Part shown: one piece after another, positions 1 through 5,724 of the stretch
How the letters are laid out: every line of letters begins with the position of its first letter
Position numbering within the stretch: the first letter of the stretch is position 1
Assembly: GCA_026387485.1 (NCBI GenBank)
Contig: JAPLLQ010000015.1
Coordinates: 1-5,724 of the forward strand
Source of the DNA: Candidatus Omnitrophota bacterium
GTDB lineage: Bacteria; Omnitrophota; Gorgyraeia; Gygaellales; Profunditerraquicolaceae
Reading direction: 5' to 3'
Length of the DNA stretch: 5,724 nt
Notes under the pieces: model-generated
What the model saw: only the letters and a program-made list of their open reading frames with translations
Told to the model about the DNA's origin: nothing
The model's database searches: none
Position numbers and translations under genes: made by a program

Positions 1-734
1 AAGTTTATAAAGAGGATATCAAACCGAATTTAAAGAAAGGCAAAGCGCTTTGTTTTTCCCACGGTTTCAAGATCCGCTTTAAACAGATTAAACCTCCGAA
101 GAATGTGGATGTATTCATGATTGCTCCCAAAGGCCCGGGCGCATTAGTCCGGCGGATGTACGAAGAGGGTAAAGGCGTGCCGTCGCTGATAGCGGTATTT
201 CAGGATGCTACAGGCCAGGCAAAACAATTAGCCTTAGCTTACGCCAAGGCAATTAAGTCTACCACTGCCGGCGTAATTGAGACTACTTTTGACGAAGAGA
301 CCGAAACTGATCTTTTCGGCGAACAGGCAGTGCTTTGCGGCGGAGTTACAGAGTTAATCAAGGCTGGTTTTGATACTTTAGTTGAAGCAGGCTATCAACC
401 ACAGATTGCTTATTTTGAAGTTTTACATGAACTAAAATTAATCACCGATTTAATCCAGGAAAAAGGGATATCCGGGATGCGCCGGGGGGTTTCCAATACC
501 GCTTGTTACGGCGACGTAACCCGTGGCCCGATGATTATTACCGCAAAAACCCGTAAGACAATGAAGAAGATCCTTAAGGATATCAAGAGCGGAAAATTTG
601 CCCGTGAATGGATTAAAGAGAATGAGACTGGAAGGCAGAATTTTAATAAGCTTCTTTCTGAAGGTGATAATCATATGATTGAAAAAGTCGGGAAAGAATT
701 GCGTGAGATGATGCCTTGGATGAAAAAACAGTAG
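1..734 (+). CDS. ilvC: Ketol-acid reductoisomerase, C-terminal part (5' end outside window)
   Basis: IlvC converts 2-acetolactate to 2,3-dihydroxyisovalerate (and the isoleucine analogue) using NAD(P)H and Mg2+ in the cytoplasm. The reading frame is open from base 3 with no start in view, giving 243 residues before TAG. A GTG at 105 is internal, because clear IlvC sequence (VYKEDIKPNLKKG, then SHGF) precedes it. The active-site residues of class I enzymes are present in fragment numbering: His20, Lys43 (in APKGPG), Asp103 and Glu107 (in DLFGEQ), Glu139 and Glu143 (in YFEVLHE), and Ser164. Adding 87 gives the usual family positions 107, 130, 190, 194, 226, 230 and 251, so the full protein would be about 330 residues, the normal short-form length. 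The Rossmann domain that would show NADH or NADPH preference is mostly missing. Around Ser164 the sequence reads RRGVSNTACYGD, where I recall YSISNTAEYGD in many homologues. leuA follows after 33 bases, as expected for a branched-chain amino acid operon. Confidence 0.97.
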   Translation, partial: VYKEDIKPNLKKGKALCFSHGFKIRFKQIKPPKNVDVFMIAPKGPGALVRRMYEEGKGVPSLIAVFQDATGQAKQLALAYAKAIKSTTAGVIETTFDEETETDLFGEQAVLCGGVTELIKAGFDTLVEAGYQPQIAYFEVLHELKLITDLIQEKGISGMRRGVSNTACYGDVTRGPMIITAKTRKTMKKILKDIKSGKFAREWIKENETGRQNFNKLLSEGDNHMIEKVGKELREMMPWMKKQ

Positions 735-758
735 ATAGTAGTTAGTAGGTAGTATGTA
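731..758 (+). repeat. Four imperfect heptamer repeats between ilvC and leuA
   Basis: Four consecutive 7-base units are directly readable: GTAGATA (731-737), GTAGTTA (738-744), GTAGGTA (745-751) and GTATGTA (752-758). The first unit contains the ilvC stop codon TAG, and the last abuts the G-rich leuA ribosome binding site. Because 7 is not a multiple of 3, the TAG triplets fall in all three forward frames (for example at 732, 739 and 746). Any ribosome slipping past the ilvC stop would therefore terminate at once. It could be a slippage-prone spacer that tunes ilvC-leuA distance, or simply low-complexity intergenic DNA. Confidence 0.75.
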
Positions 759-764
759 GGGGAG
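758..764 (+). promoter_or_regulatory. Ribosome binding site of leuA
   Basis: AGGGGAG lies just upstream of the ATG at 768. The gap from its last G to the start codon is 3 bases, which is rather short, although pairing through the AGGGG part would give about 5. The upstream in-frame codons lead straight to a stop (TAG at 750) with no other usual start, so this site and the ATG at 768 decide the leuA start. Confidence 0.7.
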
Positions 765-767
765 AGT

Positions 768-2273
768 ATGGAGAAGATAATTATATTTGATACGACATTG
801 CGCGATGGAGAGCAGGCGCCCGGTGCATCCTTAACTGCCCAGGAGAAGCTAGAGATTGCCTTTCAATTAGAAAAATTAGGCGTGGATGTAATTGAGGCGG
901 GTTTTCCAATCGCTTCTCCAGGAGATTTTCAGGCAGTAAGTGATATCTCTAAGAGGATAAAAAATAGCGCTGTTTGCGGTTTAGCCAGGTGTTTAAAACA
1001 GGATATTGAGGCAGCAAACAATGCCCTTAAAATCGCAAGGCATCCGCGGATACATATATTTTTAGCAACTTCTAAGATTCACCTGGAATATAAATTTAAA
1101 AAACCCGAAGAGGAAATTTTTGCTTTAGCCAAACAGGCAACAAAACTCGCCCGCAGGCTCTGTGATGATATTGAATTTTCCCCTGAAGACGCCACCCGCT
1201 CGGAGCGCTCATTTCTTTACCGGGTCATTGAGGCGGTTATTGATCAGGGTGCCCGGACGATCAATATTCCGGATACTGTCGGCTATAGCTATCCGCAGGA
1301 AGTTTATTCCCTGATTACTGATATAAAAAATAATGTCCCCAATATCAATAAGGCAGTTATTGCTATACACTGTCATGATGATTTAGGTATGGCGGTGGCT
1401 AATTCTCTCTCCGCAGTTTTAGCCGGAGCGCGGCAAGTGCATTGCACTATTAACGGGATCGGAGAGCGGGCAGGAAATGCGTCATTAGAAGAGATAGTTA
1501 TGGCAATTAAAACCCGCAAAGACGCCTTCATTAATCTCTATACGCAAATAAAAACTAAAGAACTTTTTCCTACTTCGCGCTTAGTAAGTAATTTGACTGA
1601 TTTTATTGTTCCGCCTAATAAAGCTGTGGTAGGTAGGAATGCTTTTGCCCATGAATCCGGGATCCATCAGGACGCGGTTTTAAAGAAAAAAATCACCTAT
1701 GAGATTATGGATCCTCATGATGTCGGTATCTCCGAGAGCCAGCTGGTTTTGGGAAAACATTCCGGCCGGCATGCCTTTAGATCAAGGTTAGAGGCACTAG
1801 GTTTTCATCTCAATGATGAACAATTGAATAAAGCCTTTATAAGATTTAAGGAAGTAGCGGATAAAAAGAAAGATATCTTTGACGATGATTTAAGGATTAT
1901 TGTTGAGGATGAAATAAGAGTAGTCAAGCCGATCTGGCAGTTGGAGAGTTTTGAGGTTAATTCCGGGACAAAAATCAAGCCTAAGGCGCTGGTTACAGTA
2001 AATAAAAAGGGTAAGAAGCTTAATAGTGTTTCTTCCGGTGATGGCCCGGTAGACGCAGTTTTCAAGGCGATAGATAAAATTACCGGTTATAATGCAAAAC
2101 TGGAAGATTTTCGTCTGGAAGCGGTTACTTCCGGAAAAGATGCCTTGGGACAAGTAAGCCTTAAACTAAAAATTAAAGATAAGGTTATCAGCGGCCGCGG
2201 TTCAAGTACTGACATAATTGAAGCAGCGATAAGGGCGTATCTTAATGCGGTAAATAAGTTAGAGACTAAATGA
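768..2273 (+). CDS. leuA: 2-isopropylmalate synthase
   Basis: LeuA condenses acetyl-CoA with 2-ketoisovalerate, the first committed step of leucine synthesis, in the cytoplasm. The 501 residues fit the bacterial LeuA length. The N-terminal HMGL-like TIM barrel (about 1-270) starts with DTTLRDGEQAPG at 8-19. The expected metal ligands are visible: Asp13, His201 and His203 (in HCHDD), and Asn237 (in GNASLEE). ATSKIH at 100-105 matches the LeuA-type signature better than homocitrate synthase. The linker carries HESGIHQDAVLK (295-306) and LGKHSGRHA (328-336). The C-terminal LeuA dimer/allosteric domain (about 370-497) has GDGPVDA at 424-430 and GRGSSTD at 476-482. In this family that domain binds leucine for feedback inhibition, so such control is likely but inferred. 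(R)-citramalate synthase (CimA) shares this architecture and is the main alternative; the position next to ilvC favours LeuA. The TGA stop overlaps the aroE start in ATGA. Confidence 0.95.
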   Translation: MEKIIIFDTTLRDGEQAPGASLTAQEKLEIAFQLEKLGVDVIEAGFPIASPGDFQAVSDISKRIKNSAVCGLARCLKQDIEAANNALKIARHPRIHIFLATSKIHLEYKFKKPEEEIFALAKQATKLARRLCDDIEFSPEDATRSERSFLYRVIEAVIDQGARTINIPDTVGYSYPQEVYSLITDIKNNVPNINKAVIAIHCHDDLGMAVANSLSAVLAGARQVHCTINGIGERAGNASLEEIVMAIKTRKDAFINLYTQIKTKELFPTSRLVSNLTDFIVPPNKAVVGRNAFAHESGIHQDAVLKKKITYEIMDPHDVGISESQLVLGKHSGRHAFRSRLEALGFHLNDEQLNKAFIRFKEVADKKKDIFDDDLRIIVEDEIRVVKPIWQLESFEVNSGTKIKPKALVTVNKKGKKLNSVSSGDGPVDAVFKAIDKITGYNAKLEDFRLEAVTSGKDALGQVSLKLKIKDKVISGRGSSTDIIEAAIRAYLNAVNKLETK

Positions 2274-3109
2274 CCCCTAACCGAACTTATGGCTTAATCG
2301 GTTTTCCGGTTAGGCACAGCCTCTCGCCTTTAATACATAATGCCGCATTCTCCCACCTTAAGCTTAAAGCCAGATATAAATTATTTGAAGTAAGCCCAAA
2401 AGAATTAGGCGATTTTTTAAAATCACTTTCTAATAATAATATCTCTGGACTGAATGTTACAATCCCTTATAAAGAGGCAGCCTTAAAATATCTGGATACT
2501 AAAGATAATGCGGTAAAGGTAATCGGCGCGGCTAATACTATTCTGGTTGACAGAAAAAAAAGACTAAAAGGATTTAATACCGATTATCTGGGTTTTAGCA
2601 GGCATCTTACCGAGTTGAAAGTAAAACCTAAACGGGTAGCTATTATCGGAGCTGGCGGCGCGAGCAGAGCAGTAGCCTTTGCTTTAGCCAAAAAAAGGGC
2701 TCAGGAAATCACCGTATTTGATATTGATACATTCCGTAGCATATCATTAGTAAAAAGGTTTTATGATTTATTCCCTAAGACCAAATTCAAGGCTGTAGCT
2801 AAAATCGAAGAGCTGGATATGCCTAACCAAGATTTATTGATTAATGCTTCTGGCGTCGGAATGAAAGATGCAGATCCTTGTTTAATTAAAGAAGGAATGT
2901 TGCATAAGGATTTATTTGTTTACGACTTAATTTACAATCCTGTTCAGACTAAACTATTAAGGTTGGCAGAAGAAAATGGATGTCTCTGGGCTAATGGTTT
3001 AGGCATGCTTTTATATCAGGGGGTATTATCCTTTGAACACTTTACCGGGAAAAGCGCGCCAATTAAAATAATGAAAGAGGCATTAGAAAAAGGAGCGAAA
3101 AAGCTATGA
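2270..3109 (+). CDS. aroE: Shikimate dehydrogenase
   Basis: AroE reduces 3-dehydroshikimate to shikimate, the fourth step of the chorismate pathway, in the cytoplasm. The 279 residues match the family's usual 270-290. The substrate domain begins GLIGFPVRHSLSP (8-20), with the shikimate-contacting Ser17 and Ser19. The catalytic Lys68 is in NVTIPYKE, Asn89 in GAANTI and Asp105 in GFNTDYLGF, together forming the standard Lys-Asp active site. The cofactor domain has the glycine loop GAGGASRA (127-134), then NASGVGM, YDLIYNP and NGLGMLLYQG near the end. It is unusual that strand 2 ends VFDID (149-153), where NADP-dependent AroE proteins typically show Asn-Arg-Thr; this suggests NAD preference. The SLSP pair favours shikimate over quinate, but a quinate/shikimate dehydrogenase role cannot be excluded. 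The ribosome binding site is weak (AGAG at 2261-2264), and the ATGA overlap with leuA suggests translational coupling. Its TGA overlaps the next start in the same way. Confidence 0.95.
   Translation: MTPNRTYGLIGFPVRHSLSPLIHNAAFSHLKLKARYKLFEVSPKELGDFLKSLSNNNISGLNVTIPYKEAALKYLDTKDNAVKVIGAANTILVDRKKRLKGFNTDYLGFSRHLTELKVKPKRVAIIGAGGASRAVAFALAKKRAQEITVFDIDTFRSISLVKRFYDLFPKTKFKAVAKIEELDMPNQDLLINASGVGMKDADPCLIKEGMLHKDLFVYDLIYNPVQTKLLRLAEENGCLWANGLGMLLYQGVLSFEHFTGKSAPIKIMKEALEKGAKKL
3091..3095 (+). promoter_or_regulatory. Ribosome binding site of the prepilin peptidase gene
   Basis: AGGAG lies inside the 3' end of aroE, 10 bases before the ATG at 3106. It is a clear Shine-Dalgarno match at slightly long spacing. 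With the ATGA overlap, it supports the start at 3106 and gives pilD its own initiation signal as well as possible coupling to aroE. Confidence 0.7.
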
Positions 3110-3912
3110 TCGCCAAAATAATTGCATTTATTTTTGGTTCAGTTGTGGGGAGTTTTTTGAATGTTTGTATCCACCGGATGCCTAAGAGTGAATCAGTAGT
3201 CTGGCCGCGCTCGCATTGTCCCAAGTGCCAGAAGCGTATTCCCGGTTATGATAACATACCTTTTATCAGTTTCATCCTTTTAAAAGGAAGATGCCGTTTC
3301 TGTAAAGAGAAAATTTCCTTGCGCTACCCTTTAGTCGAGCTTCTTACTGCTATAATCTTTGTTTTATTCTTTAGCCGTTACGGCCTAAGTTATGATTTCT
3401 TTTTCTATTTAGTTTTAGCAGGCGGCCTGATCATCGCTACTTTTGTGGATATCCCGCATCGGATTATCCCCGATGAGGTTTCCGTGGGAGGGATGATTAT
3501 AGGTTTTATTTTAAGTTCGGTAAGGGGTGTAGATATTAATCCGCTGGCTTTTAGTTTTAAACCAATGCTTCATTCCTTTTTTGGTATTATTGTTGGAGGA
3601 GGCGTGATTTATCTAACTGGTTGGTTATTTGACCTGGTTTACTTTAAACTGCTTAAAAAACCGCCTATTCAGGGAGAGACTGAATCTATGGGCGGAGGGG
3701 ATATCAAACTCTTAGCGATGATCGGTGCATTTTTAGGCTGGCAGCGGGTTCTGGTAACCTTCTTTATCGCTCCATTCTTCGGCGCGGTCATCGGTATAAT
3801 CACCCTGCTTACCAAGAAAGACCACACTATTCCTTACGGCCCGTTTCTTTCTTTAGCAGCCTTAATTTCCATATTCTATTCAGATAAAATAATACGTTTA
3901 GTTTTTCCTTAA
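3106..3912 (+). CDS. pilD: Prepilin peptidase / N-methyltransferase (type IV leader peptidase, A24 family)
   Basis: This integral inner-membrane aspartic protease cleaves the leader of type IV prepilins or type II secretion pseudopilins; the long form also N-methylates the new N-terminus. The 268 residues contain the whole two-part architecture. The N-terminal domain has GSVVGSFLNV (11-20), HRMP (23-26), and two CxxC pairs at Cys38/Cys41 and Cys63/Cys66, the zinc-type motif of bifunctional members. It continues through GYDNIPFISF and SLRYPLVE (71-78). The A24 domain has the catalytic Asp115 (VDIPHRIIPDEV) and Asp199 in GGGDIK (196-201), followed by IPYGPFL (242-248). Hydrophobic stretches lie near 1-21, 76-92, 99-114, 126-139, 155-180, 202-212, 215-235 and 247-262, in keeping with a polytopic protein. 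No pilin or secretion genes are in the window, so whether it serves pili, type II secretion or competence (PilD, GspO or ComC) cannot be told from context. Its place behind aroE suggests co-transcription rather than shared function. Confidence 0.96.
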   Translation: MIAKIIAFIFGSVVGSFLNVCIHRMPKSESVVWPRSHCPKCQKRIPGYDNIPFISFILLKGRCRFCKEKISLRYPLVELLTAIIFVLFFSRYGLSYDFFFYLVLAGGLIIATFVDIPHRIIPDEVSVGGMIIGFILSSVRGVDINPLAFSFKPMLHSFFGIIVGGGVIYLTGWLFDLVYFKLLKKPPIQGETESMGGGDIKLLAMIGAFLGWQRVLVTFFIAPFFGAVIGIITLLTKKDHTIPYGPFLSLAALISIFYSDKIIRLVFP

Positions 3913-3918
3913 TAGAAG

Positions 3919-5724
3919 ATGCCGCAATTTAAAGAGCCCGCATTATCCCTGGTTAAAAAAAGAGCCGGGGTATTAATCCCTTTATTCTCCGTCTATTCCA
4001 AAAATAGTTTCGCTATCGCTGATTTTTCGGATTTAAAGCTGGTTATTGACTGGCTTAGGGTTACCGGAAATTCCATACTCCAATTTTTACCGATGAATGA
4101 AATGGGGCAGGTATTCTGCCCCTATGATTCTTTGAGTTCATTTGCCTTGGAGCCACTTTATATATCCCTACTTGACCTGCCATTACCCAAAGGCAAATCC
4201 TTAAAAAGACAAATCGAAAATCTTAAAGTAAATCTGGCCGATTCCAAGTCCTATACGGATTATACGGTGAAAGAGGAGAAGATCCGGCTTTTATGGGAGA
4301 TTTTCCTAATTAGTGATTATGCTCAATCCGCTGATTTTAAAAATTTTAGAGAAGAAAATAGTTATTGGTTAGCAGATTTTTCTTTATATAAGGTCTTAAA
4401 AAGTTTAAATAAGAATACTGCTTGGTATGATTGGGAGGATAGTTTTAAGAATAGGGATAAAGATGCTCTTAAGAAGATTCAAGGGGAGTATCCTCAAGAG
4501 ATTAAATTTCAGGAATGGTTACAGTGGCAGCTCTATGAACAATTCAAGGGTATTAAGGAATACGCGAAAACAAAAAAAGTATTTTTAAAAGGGGATTTAC
4601 CGATTTTGGTTTCCCGCGATAGCGCTGATGTTTGGGCCTATCCGGAATTCTTCAGGTTAGAATTTTCCGCCGGAGCGCCACCGGATATGTATTGTGCCAA
4701 GGGCCAGCGCTGGGGGGCGCCGACTTATAATTGGGATAGAATTGCTTCTGAAGGATACAGGTATTTAAAGGAAAAACTAAAATTTAGCCAGAATTTCTAC
4801 GATATCTTAAGGATAGACCATGTGGTGGGGTTATTCCGTATCTGGAGTATTCCTTATAATGAGCCCTTAGAGAATCAGGGGTTGAATGGATTCTTTGACC
4901 CGGCTGATCAGGCTTTATGGCTAGAGCATGGCAGGGAGATTTTAAGGGTAATGCAGGAGAATACCAAGATGTTTTTATGTGCTGAGGATTTAGGTGTAAT
5001 CCCTCAGGTCTGCACTGATATTTTAAAAGAATTCGGCATCCCCGGTAATGATGTGCAGCGTTGGGCCAAGGACTGGAAGATAAAACACGACTTTCTTAAG
5101 CCACAAGATTTTCGTCGGCTTTCTGTAGCTATGCTTTCAACCCATGATACTACAAATTGGCCGGCTTGGTGGGAGAATGAAGCCGGGACAGTGGATCAGG
5201 CACTCTTTATCAGAAAATGCAGTGACCACCGCCAGATAAATTTTATTACGGTTAAAGATAAGTTATTTGATCCGGTTTGCTCCAAATACGGTAGGTTGCG
5301 TTGGCAAGAATCTATTGATTCAGTTGAGAAATTAGTAAAGGGACTGTCCCCGCAGGGGACTCTCCCTAAAGAGTATTTAGCGGATTTTATTGATCTATAT
5401 GAGAATAGTTTTAGGGAGAAGGAGAAACTCTGGAAAGATTTTGGGTTAAGCGGCCCGATGCGCGAGAAGTGCGATAAGGAAATTATGCTGGTTGCCTTGA
5501 AGCTAAGCCTGGACACAAATTCGTTATTCTGCATCAATACCATATTTGACTGGCTGTATATCGCAGGCCTATTGCCCGGCGATCCCTACCAATACCGGAT
5601 TAATACTCCTGGCACAGTTAGCAGCAAAAACTGGTCCTTAAAAATCCCTCTATCCCTTGAAGAATTACTGAAGCATAAAGTCAATAAAGAGATCCGTAGC
5701 ATGATTACTGCTTCAGGAAGAATA
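3919..5724 (+). CDS. malQ: 4-alpha-glucanotransferase (GH77 amylomaltase), 3' end outside window
   Basis: MalQ transfers alpha-1,4-glucan segments between maltodextrins and releases glucose, serving cytoplasmic maltodextrin or glycogen turnover. The frame is open for 602 codons from the ATG at 3919 to the window end. A stop at 3913 and no earlier start fix this choice. The GH77 barrel is clear: AGVLIPLFS (16-24), PYDSLSSFAL (68-77), GDLPILVSRDSADVW (225-239), GAPPDMYCAKGQRWG (252-266), and the catalytic triad Asp300 (nucleophile, in RIDH), Glu356 (acid/base, in AEDLG) and Asp410 (in STHDT). Near the edge, YQYRINTPGTVSSKNWSL resembles the usual C-terminal segment, so probably only a few residues are missing. 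Some usually conserved positions differ: AIAD replaces GIGD at 32-35, and LPMNEM replaces the common LPLND-type sequence at 57-62. Residues 475-483 are encoded by a GC-rich palindrome. The start lies 6 bases after pilD with no good Shine-Dalgarno, suggesting reinitiation. No sugar-responsive site or other sugar gene is visible. Confidence 0.95.
   Translation, partial: MPQFKEPALSLVKKRAGVLIPLFSVYSKNSFAIADFSDLKLVIDWLRVTGNSILQFLPMNEMGQVFCPYDSLSSFALEPLYISLLDLPLPKGKSLKRQIENLKVNLADSKSYTDYTVKEEKIRLLWEIFLISDYAQSADFKNFREENSYWLADFSLYKVLKSLNKNTAWYDWEDSFKNRDKDALKKIQGEYPQEIKFQEWLQWQLYEQFKGIKEYAKTKKVFLKGDLPILVSRDSADVWAYPEFFRLEFSAGAPPDMYCAKGQRWGAPTYNWDRIASEGYRYLKEKLKFSQNFYDILRIDHVVGLFRIWSIPYNEPLENQGLNGFFDPADQALWLEHGREILRVMQENTKMFLCAEDLGVIPQVCTDILKEFGIPGNDVQRWAKDWKIKHDFLKPQDFRRLSVAMLSTHDTTNWPAWWENEAGTVDQALFIRKCSDHRQINFITVKDKLFDPVCSKYGRLRWQESIDSVEKLVKGLSPQGTLPKEYLADFIDLYENSFREKEKLWKDFGLSGPMREKCDKEIMLVALKLSLDTNSLFCINTIFDWLYIAGLLPGDPYQYRINTPGTVSSKNWSLKIPLSLEELLKHKVNKEIRSMITASGRI
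5339..5367 (+). repeat. GC-rich palindromic element inside malQ
   Basis: Two 13-base arms, 5339-5351 (AGGGACTGTCCCC) and 5355-5367 (GGGGACTCTCCCT), pair at 11 of 13 positions around a 3-base GCA loop, with a 2-base internal mismatch. The element stands out from its AT-rich surroundings and is read in frame as roughly KGLSPQGTLP (474-483), in a region predicted to be a hydrophilic linker between helices. A 5-base direct repeat TAAAG flanks it (5336-5340 and 5367-5371). It looks like a REP-like or small palindromic insertion now translated as part of MalQ. Function and origin are inferred; the hairpin is read directly from the sequence. Confidence 0.7.

Noticed and set aside
105..107. GTG as a possible ilvC start
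   Set aside because: Typical IlvC sequence, including the catalytic His in SHGF, continues upstream in the same frame to the window edge, so the GTG encodes an internal valine.
450..674. 74-codon minus-strand open frame opposite ilvC
   Set aside because: It mirrors a strongly conserved IlvC region and has no recognisable protein features.
735..767. Possible leucine leader, T-box or riboswitch before leuA
   Set aside because: The spacer is only 33 bases and consists of repeats plus the ribosome binding site, with no room for a structured RNA and no leucine codon run.
1805..2153. Two overlapping minus-strand open frames opposite the leuA C-terminal domain
   Set aside because: They overlap each other in different frames and lie opposite the LeuA regulatory domain; neither translation resembles a known protein.
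3275..3288. Perfect 14-base palindrome TCCTTTTAAAAGGA inside pilD
   Set aside because: It encodes conserved-looking residues between the two CxxC pairs, is AT-centred with no loop, and needs no explanation beyond codon choice. An operator inside this coding region is unlikely.
5196..5543. 115-codon open frame on the minus strand
   Set aside because: It lies wholly antisense to malQ, whose GH77 motifs flank it on both sides. Its translation shows no recognisable domain and its start has no supporting context.

Overview
The window is a dense, single-strand bacterial gene block with five genes, all on the + strand: the C-terminal part of ilvC (ketol-acid reductoisomerase), leuA (2-isopropylmalate synthase), aroE (shikimate dehydrogenase), a pilD-type prepilin peptidase, and a nearly complete malQ (GH77 4-alpha-glucanotransferase) that runs off the right edge. 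No RNA gene, transposase, CRISPR array or convincing terminator is visible, and no stretch over 300 bases lacks a gene. The largest gap is the 33 bases between ilvC and leuA.

Layout. Bases 1-734 hold ilvC, missing about 87 N-terminal residues. A short spacer made of imperfect heptamer repeats leads to the leuA ribosome binding site. leuA, aroE and pilD are joined by two 4-base ATGA overlaps, at 2270-2273 and 3106-3109, and malQ starts 6 bases after pilD. This spacing points to one transcript with translational coupling. ilvC and leuA act on connected branches of branched-chain amino acid synthesis: IlvC lies on the route to 2-ketoisovalerate, which LeuA commits to leucine. aroE serves chorismate and aromatic amino acid synthesis. 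The prepilin peptidase matures type IV pilins or type II secretion pseudopilins. MalQ remodels maltodextrin or glycogen chains. The last two have no obvious metabolic link to the first three, so the cluster looks like a streamlined run of housekeeping genes rather than a dedicated pathway.

Organism. The moderately AT-rich composition, tight packing, ilvC-leuA-aroE-pilD order and MalQ subtype suggest a Gram-negative-type bacterium from an uncultured lineage. My best guess is something like Omnitrophota, but this is recollection-based inference with low confidence.

Most noteworthy. (1) A GC-rich palindrome at 5339-5367 sits in frame inside malQ and looks like a small palindromic element that became coding sequence. 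(2) AroE carries an Asp-Ile-Asp sequence where NADP-using homologues usually carry Asn-Arg-Thr, which suggests NAD use. (3) Four heptamer repeats place stop codons in all three frames between ilvC and leuA. I found no sign of a wholly new biological system; most of the window is ordinary core metabolism.
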